Shown one piece after another: positions 27,266 to 36,412 of a stretch of DNA of 64,000 nt. The translations under genes and the position numbers were made by a program. Source of the DNA: Candidatus Kuenenia stuttgartensis. GTDB lineage: Bacteria > Planctomycetota > Planctomycetia > Gemmatales > Gemmataceae. The stretch lies in the NCBI GenBank assembly GCA_945875585.1, contig CAMCLK010000001.1, positions 104,657-168,656 on the forward strand, given 5' to 3'. Every line of letters begins with the position of its first letter. Position 1 is the stretch's first letter. Below the pieces are notes generated by a model. It was not told the origin of the DNA, made no database searches, and saw only the letters and a program-made list of their open reading frames with translations.

Positions 27266-27711
27266 AGCATGAGATCCTTGCGCGGATTGTTGTTCACACT
27301 GGCGAAGTGGTTGCCGGGTGTTACATCAAGTCTGTTGTAACCGTGTACCAAACGATCTGCCATGAAAATCGGAACCAACGTCATTTGCAACTGACGTAAT
27401 ATAATTTATTGGCGTATTAGCCGGAATTGTTTCCGCTGCTTCTAAAAACAAAAACCTATTGTTCCCGTTGTCTATAAATTCTGCCTTCATGCATTGCTAG
27501 GCTGAAGAGAAGCATAAACTCATTCATCATATACGGCCGGACAATCGTTAAATCTGGCAAATTGGTCGTTATCAATAGCATTGTTTCATCTACCGTTTAT
27601 CAGAAAGCAAATGCGCGCACGGAATCGTGCCGATAGAAAAATCGCGAGAAACGAACGATATTTCTGAATGGGGCTTCGAGCCGTCTCATATCAAGGCGTT
27701 GGGAAGATCAG
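27266..27711. other. AT-rich divergent intergenic region
   Basis: This 446-base stretch separates the oxidoreductase (leftward) from the porin (rightward). No open frame here looks like protein and I see no tRNA-like fold. It is more AT-rich than the flanks and holds the inverted repeat and TATAAT described separately. Both flanking genes must be transcribed out of it, so it is the promoter and control region for the two. Confidence 0.6.
27378..27405 (+). promoter_or_regulatory. Inverted repeat abutting a TATAAT box
   Basis: ACGTCA, eight bases, TGACGT (27378-27397) forms a perfect two-half-site operator shape and is followed after two bases by TATAAT (27400-27405). No good -35 box sits at the right spacing, which would suit an activator-dependent promoter. 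It lies about 310 bases before the porin start, so assignment to that gene is tentative. Confidence 0.3.
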
Positions 27712-29127
27712 ATGACAACTGTTGCACGGATTTGGCTCACTGTCTGCCTGACATTAATCACGTACCAGCAAGCTTTGTTTGCTCAAACAGTTGCCGAAAC
27801 AGCTCAATCTGATCAGGCAGGTGCGACGCAGCAAAATCAAAATGCTGAGAGATTGCCTGCTATTGAGGATGATCCGGCACCAGTACCGATATCCATGCCG
27901 CCCAACCCGTTCACGGGTGATCTTTGGAGCAGGTCGCGTATTTCCGGTGATTGGTGGGGAGCCCGTTCTGGTTTAGCGGAAAAGGGCATGACGCTTGATC
28001 TGTTCGCCACGCAGTTTTACCAAGGGGTAGCCTCGGGTGGTCGTCAGGAAGCATGGGAATACGGTGGTAAAATTGATTATTTGGCCAACCTCGATGGTGC
28101 TAAGGCCGGTCTTTGGCAAGGCTTCTTTGTGTCGATGCACGCGGAAACCCGTTTCGGGAATTCCGTCAACAATATTGACGGATTATTGGCGCCCAGCAAT
28201 ATCGCCATGCAGTTTCCCGATCCTAATTCTGATATCACTTCCATCACCGGGTTGAAATTCACACAAGCTTTAAGCGAGAACTTTGCTGTTTACTTCGGGA
28301 AAATCAACACGCTGGATGAATACCCTGTCCGCTACGGACTTTTCAGTCAGGATCCTGGAATGGGGCGTCCGGGAATCAGCGGATTCATGAATACATCGCT
28401 GGTTTTCAACCCGATCGCCGCGCGTACAGTCCCATATTCAACGGCAGCGGTTGGCGCGGCGTTTATGAGTAACGGCGCCCCATTTCTGACGTGCACTGTA
28501 TTCGATCCGGAGGAACGCGCAGCAACTGGCATGCAGGGGCTCTTTTCCAAGGGCGCGGTGATTGTGCCGGACCTTATCCTACGAACAAAATTTCTGGATC
28601 GGCCAGGTGTTTTTAATATTGGCGGCACTTACAGCAGTTCAAGATACCGATCCTTTGACCCGGCTGCATACCTGAGCATACCACCCGCACTTTTGTTGGA
28701 TGATGCTTTCACACCACTCGAAACTGGGTCTTGGTGTGTCTACACAAACTGCTATCAGGCAGTCTGGGTTGACTCTGCCGATGAGACACGCACGTGGGGT
28801 GTTTTCGGCCAATTTGGTGTATCCGATGGCAACCCCAATCCGATTGCTTATACGGCCAATGCTGGAGTCGGTGGACGCAGCATGATGCAAAGCCGCAAAC
28901 TCGACAGCATGGGTGCTGGTTTCTTCTACGTGGGTTTGAGCGACTCATTCAAAGCATTATCAGCGCCTATTCTCAGACAACAAAACGAATGCGGAGTCGA
29001 GCTGTTCTATAATTGGGCATTCACGCCTGCCAGTCGACTGACCTTGGACCTTCAGGTCGCATCTCCCAGCACACAAGCCTTTGATGCGGTCATCATTCCC
29101 GGGCTGAGGATGCAATTACTTTTTTAA
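27712..29127 (+). CDS. OprB-type carbohydrate porin
   Basis: A 471-residue outer-membrane protein with signal peptide (to about residue 25, LFAQT) and a proline/glutamine-rich linker. The OprB barrel starts at SRISGDWWGARSGLAEKGMT and includes the family segments FGNSVNNIDGLLAPSN, GLKFTQALSENFAVYFGKIN and a C-terminal LRMQLLF ending in Phe, as in outer-membrane barrels. GGAAG lies just before the ATG. It should admit sugars. Its place beside sulfatases suggests uptake of desulfated saccharides, which is inference. Confidence 0.9.
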   Translation: MTTVARIWLTVCLTLITYQQALFAQTVAETAQSDQAGATQQNQNAERLPAIEDDPAPVPISMPPNPFTGDLWSRSRISGDWWGARSGLAEKGMTLDLFATQFYQGVASGGRQEAWEYGGKIDYLANLDGAKAGLWQGFFVSMHAETRFGNSVNNIDGLLAPSNIAMQFPDPNSDITSITGLKFTQALSENFAVYFGKINTLDEYPVRYGLFSQDPGMGRPGISGFMNTSLVFNPIAARTVPYSTAAVGAAFMSNGAPFLTCTVFDPEERAATGMQGLFSKGAVIVPDLILRTKFLDRPGVFNIGGTYSSSRYRSFDPAAYLSIPPALLLDDAFTPLETGSWCVYTNCYQAVWVDSADETRTWGVFGQFGVSDGNPNPIAYTANAGVGGRSMMQSRKLDSMGAGFFYVGLSDSFKALSAPILRQQNECGVELFYNWAFTPASRLTLDLQVASPSTQAFDAVIIPGLRMQLLF

Positions 29128-29146
29128 CATTATGGAATAGTGGTAA

Positions 29147-30196
29147 TTATCGAGGCAATGATTGGGCACAGCGAAATCCGATGTGCGACATGCCTGTGTC
29201 TGGCGGCGTTCCTCGTCTGGCTCCCGGACGATAGCTTTCGCAATAACTGTCATGACACAGGAAAGATCCACCCCGTGTCACCCGCTTGGCCACACGTAAA
29301 TCGTTTGGGTCCCAACTATTCGCAGGGCCAATTGGGTTGATCACTCTCTTGCCAGCCGATTGTTGTTGGTATGCATCCGCCCGGTACCAGTCGGCGCACC
29401 ACTCCCACACGTTTCCTGCCATATCGCGCACGCCGTAGCCATTGGCCGGAAAAATACCCACAGGCGAGGTGCGTGCCCAGCCGTCAAGCAGGTCGTTTTT
29501 ATCTGGAAAGCGCCCTTGCCAGATATTGAGATTGATTGTTGTTTCAGAAGGAGATTCATCGCCCCAGATGAAACGCTTGCTTTCTAGACCTCCCCGGGCT
29601 GCATATTCCCACTCTGCCTCGGTAGGTAGCCGTTTTCCTGCCCAGCGGGCGTACGCGCTGGCATCGAACCACGAAACATGAACAACGGGGTGGTGGTCTC
29701 GGCCAGCGAGGTCGCTTGATGGACCTTCGGGGTGGCGCCAATTGGCACCGGGAGTCCAGGTCCACCACTTGGCAGCGTTATCAGTGGGAACTGCTTCTGC
29801 GGGGGGCGTAAAAACCATCGACCCTGGTACAAGCCTATCGGGTGGTGGCATAGGGGTTCCCGGTGGTAGTTGCTGACTCAACTCTTTCCAGTCCGGTACC
29901 TTTTCCGCTGTGGTGACATATCCAGTGGCATCCACAAACGCTCGGAACCCAGCGTTAGACACTTCGTTCAAATCCAACCAAAAGGCAGTTACCTCTACAC
30001 GATGAGCCGGTTGCTCGTTTTTGTTCAAAGTTTCGCCGGGTGTTCCCATCACGAAGGTGCCGGCAGGAATAAGGCACATACCAACACGTGTCACGGGTGG
30101 GCGATTCATCCAAAGCGGGAATGTATAAGCCAAAACGAAGGAAACAATTCCCAAGGTCCAAAGCTTTGCCCACTTCCACTGAACAAGTTGTGCCAT
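29147..30196 (-). CDS. Formylglycine-generating enzyme family protein
   Basis: A 349-residue SUMF1/FGE protein with an N-terminal membrane helix (LWTLGIVSFVLAYTF). The FGE fold is complete: CLIPAGTFVMGTPGE, RLPTEAEWEYAARGG, GVRDMAGNVWEWCADWY and the active-site segment GGSFLCHDSYCESYRPGAR, whose two Cys match those that oxidise the sulfatase Cys to formylglycine. The start at 30196 has AAGGTGA eight bases upstream; an ATG 13 codons earlier is weaker. It is divergent from the first sulfatase and close to two more, so it is the probable activator of all three. Keeping both Cys argues for a true sulfatase-maturing enzyme. Confidence 0.92.
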   Translation of the reverse strand: MAQLVQWKWAKLWTLGIVSFVLAYTFPLWMNRPPVTRVGMCLIPAGTFVMGTPGETLNKNEQPAHRVEVTAFWLDLNEVSNAGFRAFVDATGYVTTAEKVPDWKELSQQLPPGTPMPPPDRLVPGSMVFTPPAEAVPTDNAAKWWTWTPGANWRHPEGPSSDLAGRDHHPVVHVSWFDASAYARWAGKRLPTEAEWEYAARGGLESKRFIWGDESPSETTINLNIWQGRFPDKNDLLDGWARTSPVGIFPANGYGVRDMAGNVWEWCADWYRADAYQQQSAGKRVINPIGPANSWDPNDLRVAKRVTRGGSFLCHDSYCESYRPGARRGTPPDTGMSHIGFRCAQSLPR

Positions 30197-30388
30197 TTTT
30201 TCCGTCACCTTTCCAGAATTTTTGCCCACCACCATTTTTCACGACCGTCCAAAGCGATGTAAGCCAATGTATTCCAAGCGCGATAATTGGGTGAATTTAT
30301 CGGTTCCCTTCATGTCCTAATTTATACTTTATCTAAGATGGCTTTCCCAAGCCACAAATCACAGTGACAGCAAGATGCGAGGAATGCG

Positions 30389-32119
30389 ATGTTTCAAAAA
30401 ACAGCCACTCAATCGTTGGCGTTTATTGTCGCCGGAATGGTAATGGGGTTGGCTCTGGCCAACAGCAACATCCAGTGGGTTCCATGGGTGAGCGCTGCCG
30501 CACTTTCAGGCCAATCGGTACCGCAATCCTGCGTGGCCCAATCATCCTGCTGCGAAAGTATGTCACGGCATGCTGAAATGGTGGCGCAGGCTGGTAATGG
30601 TAACCCGGCATTGACCCAACACAACCAGCACGTGAGTGCAACGGTTGCGGCACAGGGTAAGAAACCCAATATTGTTGTGATCTGGGGCGATGATATCGGT
30701 CAATTTAATATTAGCGCATATAATTTGGGCATGATGGGCTACAAAACGCCCAATATCGACCGGATTGCCAGAGAGGGCGCGCTGTTTACCGACTGGTATG
30801 GCCAGCAAAGTTGCACGGCAGGCCGTGCGGCATTCATCACCGGCCAGTCTCCCATCCGCACCGGCCTTACCAAAGTCGGTTTGCCGGGTGCACCCGAAGG
30901 GATGAAAAAAGAAGATCCAACCATCGCTACCTTGCTGCGTGCCCAAGGGTACATGACTGGTCAATTTGGTAAAAACCATCTTGGTGACCGCGACGAAATG
31001 CTGCCGACCGCACACGGTTTCGATGAATTCTTTGGGAATCTCTACCACTTGAATGCTGAAGAAGAGCCTGAGAATCCAGATTATCCCAAAAATCCCGAGT
31101 TCAAGAAGCGTTTTGGTCCACGCGGTGTCATGCACAGCTTCGCTGATGGACGGATCAAAGACACGGGGCCATTGACTAAAAAGCGGATGGAAACCATCGA
31201 TGAAGAAGTCAATGCCAAGGCTTTTGACTTTATGGAACGCGCTGCCAAGGCTGACAAACCGTTCTTCCTGTGGTGGAACTCCACCAAGATGCACATATTC
31301 ACACACCTGAAAAAAGGCGTGGATGGCAAGACTGGTCTTGGAATATATGCGGATGGCATGGTCGAGCACGACCGGCAGGTAGGCGAGGTGTTGGCCAAGC
31401 TTAAAGAGCTGGGGATGGAGGATAACACCATCGTCATGTACTCAACCGATAATGGCGCCGAAGCATTCACGTGGCCAGATGGCGGCACCACCATGTTTCG
31501 AGGCGAAAAAAACACCCAGTGGGAAGGCGGCTACAGGGTTCCATGCGCCATTCGCTGGCCCGGTGTTATTAAGCCGGGCACAATCGTAAACGCCATTGGG
31601 GCCCATGAGGATATGCTTACCACTCTACTGGCAGCGGCAGGTGACACCAGCGCCAAGACCGATCTTCTCAAGGGACGAGCTATTGGCGACAAAACCTACA
31701 AAGTTCATCTGGATGGCTACAACCTCATTCCTGCACTCAAGGGAGAAGAGGCTTGGCCGCGTAAAGAATTCATCTACTGGACCGATGATGGCAGCGTTGC
31801 GGCGCTACGTTACGACAACTGGAAAGTTACTTTCCTTAAGCAAAATGCCCATGGCCTTCACGTGTGGCAACACCCTTTCGAGCAACTGCGCGCACCTATG
31901 TTGACCAACCTGCGCATGGATCCGTTCGAACTGGCTCACGATATTGGAATGGATTATCAACGGTGGTATCTGGAGCACATGTTTGCGATTGCCCCTGCAG
32001 GTGCTTATGTTGGGCAATGGTTGCAGAGCTTCCGGGAATTTCCTCCAAGGCAGAAACCGGGTAGTTTCAATCTCGACCGTGTCATGGAAGCGGTTACAAA
32101 ACCCGCTAAGAGTGATTGA
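30389..32119 (+). CDS. Arylsulfatase, exported
   Basis: A 576-residue sulfatase. The signal peptide covers residues ~1-25. A Cys- and Ser-rich leader precedes the catalytic domain, which begins PNIVVIWGDDIGQ (metal Asp101/102). The formylglycine motif is SCTAGRAAF with Cys142 (CxAxR form). STKMHIFTHL and YSTDNGAEAFTWPDGG supply further active-site residues. ATG 30389 follows GAGGA. It is divergent from the formylglycine enzyme, and a strong terminator follows, so it is a single-gene unit. The sulfated substrate is unknown. Confidence 0.93.
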   Translation: MFQKTATQSLAFIVAGMVMGLALANSNIQWVPWVSAAALSGQSVPQSCVAQSSCCESMSRHAEMVAQAGNGNPALTQHNQHVSATVAAQGKKPNIVVIWGDDIGQFNISAYNLGMMGYKTPNIDRIAREGALFTDWYGQQSCTAGRAAFITGQSPIRTGLTKVGLPGAPEGMKKEDPTIATLLRAQGYMTGQFGKNHLGDRDEMLPTAHGFDEFFGNLYHLNAEEEPENPDYPKNPEFKKRFGPRGVMHSFADGRIKDTGPLTKKRMETIDEEVNAKAFDFMERAAKADKPFFLWWNSTKMHIFTHLKKGVDGKTGLGIYADGMVEHDRQVGEVLAKLKELGMEDNTIVMYSTDNGAEAFTWPDGGTTMFRGEKNTQWEGGYRVPCAIRWPGVIKPGTIVNAIGAHEDMLTTLLAAAGDTSAKTDLLKGRAIGDKTYKVHLDGYNLIPALKGEEAWPRKEFIYWTDDGSVAALRYDNWKVTFLKQNAHGLHVWQHPFEQLRAPMLTNLRMDPFELAHDIGMDYQRWYLEHMFAIAPAGAYVGQWLQSFREFPPRQKPGSFNLDRVMEAVTKPAKSD

Positions 32120-32152
32120 TCAAGCTCCAACATGATTCATGCCATTTTCGGC

Positions 32153-32192
32153 AAGGCGTGCTGCTTCACTATGGAAAACAGCACGCCTTTTT
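32153..32192 (+). terminator. Rho-independent terminator after sulfatase
   Basis: AAGGCGTGCTG pairs perfectly with CAGCACGCCTT over 11 base pairs with a 15-base loop, and the right arm runs into a T5 tract. It lies 33 bases after the sulfatase stop. Confidence 0.85.
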
Positions 32193-32288
32193 CGATATCG
32201 ACTATTCTCAAAAACACTCGCAAGTGCTCTGGCGTGAAAAATTCAATTGGTTCGATATCCTGACATCATTCAAACAATAGGACCAACC

Positions 32289-33254
32289 ATGAAGACCTGT
32301 CGCCTTGGACATACTGATCTCGATATCACCCTCCTGGGCTTCGGCGCCTGGGCCATTGGTGGCAGTGGATGGGCCTTCGGTTGGGGCAGTCAAAACGACC
32401 GTGAAAGCATTGCTGCCATCCGTGAAGCCATCGATCTGGGCATCAACTGGATCGACACAGCCGCCATTTATGGGCTTGGACATTCTGAAGAAGTGGTGGC
32501 AGCGGCTCTGGAAGGGGTTCAGAACCGACCCTATGTCTTCACGAAATGCGAGCGTGTTTGGAATGAACGCGGCGAGATTGGCAAAAGCCTGAAGGCTGAC
32601 AGTATCCGCCGCGAATGCGAAGCCAGCCTCAAGCGCCTGCGTGTCGATGTCATTGATCTGTACCAGATCCACTGGCCCGAACCTGCCGAAGATGTTGAAG
32701 AAGGGTGGGAGACTCTAAACCGTTTGAAAACAGAGGGCAAAGTCCGCTGGATCGGGGTTTCAAATTTCGATGCCGCTCAGTTGGCCCGCGCCTCAACCAT
32801 AGCGCCTGTGGCTTCTCTTCAGCCGCCCTACTCGATGCTTCGGCGGGACATTGAAGAGTCGATTCTGCCTTACTGTTTGGCCCATGGAATCGGCACTATT
32901 GTTTATTCCCCCATGCAATCGGGTCTACTGACAGGAAGCTGGTCCCAAGAGAGAATGGCAGCCCTTCCGGCAGACGACTGGCGTAAAGAGAAAAACCGGC
33001 ACTTCCAGCCACCGCTGTTCGAGCGGAATCTTCAACTGGTCGAAGTCCTGCGCACCATTGCAGCCCGCCACGGTGCCACACCAGGACAGGTCGCCATTGC
33101 CTGGACGCTCAGGCATCCAGCGGTAACCGCAGCCATTGTTGGTGCGCGCAAGCCCGGTCAACTCCGCGACCTGCTCCCCGCAGCAACACTGACGCTAACG
33201 GCCACGGATCTTGCAGCCATCGACGATTTCCTGAAAGCACATCCAGAATCATGA
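32289..33254 (+). CDS. Aldo/keto reductase
   Basis: A 321-residue cytosolic TIM-barrel oxidoreductase using NADP(H). The catalytic tetrad is visible: Asp in WIDTAAIYGLGHSEE with Tyr in the same segment, Lys in VFTKCE and His in IDLYQIHWPEP. Later GVSNFDAAQL and the NADP-binding AIVGARKPGQL complete the family pattern. The start at 32289 (MKTCRLGHTDLDI) is the usual one for this group. It stands alone between the sulfatase terminator and the DUF1559 gene, and may process sugars released by the surrounding catabolic genes. Confidence 0.93.
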   Translation: MKTCRLGHTDLDITLLGFGAWAIGGSGWAFGWGSQNDRESIAAIREAIDLGINWIDTAAIYGLGHSEEVVAAALEGVQNRPYVFTKCERVWNERGEIGKSLKADSIRRECEASLKRLRVDVIDLYQIHWPEPAEDVEEGWETLNRLKTEGKVRWIGVSNFDAAQLARASTIAPVASLQPPYSMLRRDIEESILPYCLAHGIGTIVYSPMQSGLLTGSWSQERMAALPADDWRKEKNRHFQPPLFERNLQLVEVLRTIAARHGATPGQVAIAWTLRHPAVTAAIVGARKPGQLRDLLPAATLTLTATDLAAIDDFLKAHPES

Positions 33255-33418
33255 GAGAGTTGTGGTTAATGTTTGCTGATTCACGGCTGCTTTGCTATCA
33301 GTTGTTGAAGGCAGGCGATGTACCTGCGACTTTGGAATAGACAAATTATTCTTGCATGCAAATCCCATTCCGATTAGTTTAGATTTCCCTTCTTTTTCTT
33401 CATACTTAGGGATTCATC

Positions 33419-34336
33419 ATGACTAGTCGCTTGCGTAAAGGGTTCACGCTCATTGAGCTGCTTGTGGTTATTGCTATTATTGCTGTACTAATTGGATTGT
33501 TGGTTCCAGCCGTGCAGAAAGTGCGTGAGGCAGCATCCCGCATGCAGTGCTCTAACAATTTCAAGCAGTGGGGGCTGGCCATGCACGGCTTCCACGATGC
33601 GGAAGGTAAACTCCCCTACACCGCGAAGACGAGTGCCCGCCAGACATTTATCCCCCTCCTGTTGCCTTATATTGAGCAATCTGGCGTGGTGCAGGGTTTC
33701 GATAGGAATGTCGGCAATTTTTATTTGCCTCCCTTTATTGTGCAGAATTCTAATTCCGGGCTTTTTTGCACACCGCTGAAGCTGTTTTATTGCCCTAGTG
33801 ACAGGATCGGCGCTCTGTGGACAGACGATACCTACTGGCGTGCCCGCAGTAATTATCTTGTTTCGTGGGGGAATGTCACCGTAGGTGGAACAACGGCTAC
33901 CGATCTGGGCGTGTTTTCCAACGCGGGCGCTTCGCCCAGACAAAGCAAATTTTCGGACATTACAGACGGCTTGTCAAACACCCTGCTCATGGGGGAGATC
34001 ATCGTCGCCAAGAGCGATAAGAACGCATCTTGGGACGGTCGAGGCGATGCCTACAACGACGATATGGCTAGCCCCGGTTCCATGTTCATGACGATCAATC
34101 CGCCCAACTCACCGGTACCCGACGCTGTGTGGTGTTTCAACAACGGCGACCCTGCCATGCCATGCGTTGCCGCCGCGGGAACCAATGGCCAATTAGCCGC
34201 ACGCAGTCGCCATTCTGGCGGTGTGAATGCGCTGTTGGGAGACGGCTCGGTGAGGTTCTTCACCAACAGTATTCAGGCTGCCACATGGCGTAATCTGGGC
34301 TCGCGTGCCGATGGCCAAACGACTTTGAATTATTGA
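33419..34336 (+). CDS. DUF1559 prepilin-like protein
   Basis: A 305-residue protein with prepilin signal [20 protein letters not shown], then [20 protein letters not shown], the DUF1559 body and the closing GGVNALLGDGSVRFF. It is the second such protein in the window, with a near-identical N-terminus to that at 20199. It is the first gene of an operon with a lipoprotein (48 bases on) and two sulfatases. Confidence 0.92.
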   Translation: MTSRLRKGFTLIELLVVIAIIAVLIGLLVPAVQKVREAASRMQCSNNFKQWGLAMHGFHDAEGKLPYTAKTSARQTFIPLLLPYIEQSGVVQGFDRNVGNFYLPPFIVQNSNSGLFCTPLKLFYCPSDRIGALWTDDTYWRARSNYLVSWGNVTVGGTTATDLGVFSNAGASPRQSKFSDITDGLSNTLLMGEIIVAKSDKNASWDGRGDAYNDDMASPGSMFMTINPPNSPVPDAVWCFNNGDPAMPCVAAAGTNGQLAARSRHSGGVNALLGDGSVRFFTNSIQAATWRNLGSRADGQTTLNY

Positions 34337-34383
34337 TGATACCATAAGTTTTTTGAGGTGAATTTATAATTAAAGGAACTGAT

Positions 34384-34779
34384 ATGAAGCTCAGGTCAGC
34401 GTATTGGTTAATGGTGGGTTTGATTTCCGGATGTGGGGCGTCCGGGCCAGCGCTTTATCCCGTTCAAGGCACGGTTACCCTTGACGGCGCGCCGCTCGAA
34501 AACGGGTTGGTCCGATTTTCCCCGACCAAGGGTGAAGCACCTGCTGCCGGGGAAATCAAGGGCGGGCGCTATTCTTTGAATGTCGCGTCTGGCGAGGCGC
34601 GTGTTGAAATCACTTCCACCAAGGTCACAGGCAAACGCAAGGCGTACAACACACCGGACAGCCCCATGGTGGAGATCACCAAGGAAGCGGTCCCGGAAAA
34701 GTACAACGCCAAAAGTGAATTGAAGCACACCGTTACCGCCGGACCAAACACGAAGGATTTCGAATTGAAGGGCAACTGA
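34384..34779 (+). CDS. Small lipoprotein paired with DUF1559 protein
   Basis: A 131-residue lipoprotein with lipobox LISGC (Cys17) and a beta-sandwich body of the same kind as at 21195: YPVQGTVTLDGAPLENGLVRF, given here by its start YPVQGTVTLDGAPL, then GGRYSLNVASGEARVEI. AAGGA lies six bases before the ATG. The DUF1559/lipoprotein pairing repeats. Its function is unknown; an envelope role is likely. Confidence 0.85.
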   Translation: MKLRSAYWLMVGLISGCGASGPALYPVQGTVTLDGAPLENGLVRFSPTKGEAPAAGEIKGGRYSLNVASGEARVEITSTKVTGKRKAYNTPDSPMVEITKEAVPEKYNAKSELKHTVTAGPNTKDFELKGN

Positions 34780-34800
34780 CCCGCGCCAGGAGTATAAGAT

Positions 34801-36399
34801 ATGCGGATCGTGGTATGGACTTTGGCAACTCTAGTGGTTGCTGGAGGGGTTGCAAGGGCCGCCGACCGCCCGAATATTGTATTCTGCTTCGCAGACGATT
34901 GGGGCCGCTACGCTTCTGCATACGCGGCGCTCGACAAGAAGCCCACTGCCAACAGTGTTATCCGCACGCCGAACATCGATTCCATTGCTGCCCGCGGCGT
35001 GATGTTCCGCAACGCGTTTATCAACGCCCCGTCATGCACACCGTGCCGAAGTGCTCTGCTCAGCGGTCGGTATTTCTTTAATACAGGGAGTGGTGCCATT
35101 CTGCGCGGGGCCGTGTGGGACGAAAAAATCCCTGCTTTTCCACTGCTGTTGCGTGACGCTGGTTATTCGATCGGTAAGACCGGGAAGGTCTGGAGCCCGG
35201 GCGAGCCGGCGGATGCCCCCATTGGCAAACAGCAGTACGCCTATCAGAAGTCCGGCATGGCGTTCAACAATTTTTCCGAACAGGTAACGCAGGCTGTTCA
35301 ATCTGGTGCCACTATCGAACAAGCGCGCGCGCGGATGCTGGCTCAGGTTCGTGGCAACATGGAATCATATTTGAAGTCGCGTGACCAAGCCAAACCGTTT
35401 TTCTACTGGTTTGGGCCAACAACAGTCCACCGCACATGGATCAAAGGTTCAGGCAAGGCCCTTTGGGGCATTGATCCAGAATCTCTCAAAGGCAAACTCC
35501 CCGGTTTTCTACCCGATGTTCCTGAAGTCCGCGAAGACTTCGCCGACTACCTTGGTGAGGCTCAGGCGTTCGATGCCTATGTCGGCGTCATTCTCAAGGT
35601 ACTGAAAGATTCCGGTCAACTCGACAACACACTGGTGGTTGTCAGCGGCGACCATGGTGCACCGGGGTTCCCCGGAGGAAAATGCAATCTGTACGACTTT
35701 GGTACAGGGGTGGCTTTGCTGGCAGCAGGGCCAAAAGTTTCTGGTCCACGCGTGGTGGACGACTTTGTCAATCTGATGGATCTTGCTCCCACGTTTCTTG
35801 ATGTTGGCAATGTCAAGCATCCCTCGGGAATGAACAGCAGATCGTTATGGCCGGTTCTTTCGGCCAAGGAATCCGGTCAGGTCGATCCTGCCAGAAATTA
35901 TGTTGTTACTGGCCGTGAAAGGCATGTCGATACAGCTAGGGAAGGAAATAAGCCGTATCCGCAACGCGCTCTTCGCACTCAGGATTTCCTGTATATCCGC
36001 AACTTTGCTTCAGAAAGGTATCCGATGGGAGATGCCAAGGCGGTTTCAGACAAAACTGCTCCATCAGCGAAAATCCTAGAAAACGAAACTTTCGCGGCGT
36101 TTGCCGATATGGATGCCGGGCCAACAAAAGCGTGGCTGGTCGCGCACCGTAAAGATCCGCAATGGCGCTGGCACTACGACTATGCCTTCGCGAAACGCCC
36201 TGCGGAAGAACTGTACGACCTGCGCACAGACCCGGATCAGACAAAAAACTGTGCCTCCGACCCTGCCTATGCCGCTGTGCTGAAGGCGCAATCTGGCGAA
36301 CTGATGCGTATTCTTACAGAAGCTAGCGACCCTCGCGTGGTTGAAAAAGAGTGCCGATTCGATCGGCCGCCATTTGTCGAAACCACCAGCCGCAATTAA
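34801..36399 (+). CDS. Sulfatase, exported
   Basis: A 532-residue sulfatase with signal peptide (residues 1-20, VARAAD). The catalytic domain opens with RPNIVFCFADDWG (Asp32/33), and the modification motif is SCTPCRSALLSGR with Cys79 (CxPxR). GDHGAPGFPGGKCNLYDFG carries the C-terminal metal residues, and RPAEELYDLRTDPDQ is the conserved tail segment. AGGAG sits eight bases before the start. It follows the lipoprotein by 21 bases and precedes the next sulfatase by 13. Confidence 0.93.
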   Translation: MRIVVWTLATLVVAGGVARAADRPNIVFCFADDWGRYASAYAALDKKPTANSVIRTPNIDSIAARGVMFRNAFINAPSCTPCRSALLSGRYFFNTGSGAILRGAVWDEKIPAFPLLLRDAGYSIGKTGKVWSPGEPADAPIGKQQYAYQKSGMAFNNFSEQVTQAVQSGATIEQARARMLAQVRGNMESYLKSRDQAKPFFYWFGPTTVHRTWIKGSGKALWGIDPESLKGKLPGFLPDVPEVREDFADYLGEAQAFDAYVGVILKVLKDSGQLDNTLVVVSGDHGAPGFPGGKCNLYDFGTGVALLAAGPKVSGPRVVDDFVNLMDLAPTFLDVGNVKHPSGMNSRSLWPVLSAKESGQVDPARNYVVTGRERHVDTAREGNKPYPQRALRTQDFLYIRNFASERYPMGDAKAVSDKTAPSAKILENETFAAFADMDAGPTKAWLVAHRKDPQWRWHYDYAFAKRPAEELYDLRTDPDQTKNCASDPAYAAVLKAQSGELMRILTEASDPRVVEKECRFDRPPFVETTSRN

Positions 36400-36412
36400 C
36401 CACGAGGCTTCC

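Noticed and set aside
30563..31369. 268-codon minus-strand frame within the first sulfatase
   Set aside because: It is antisense to the sulfatase catalytic domain and has no recognisable motif.
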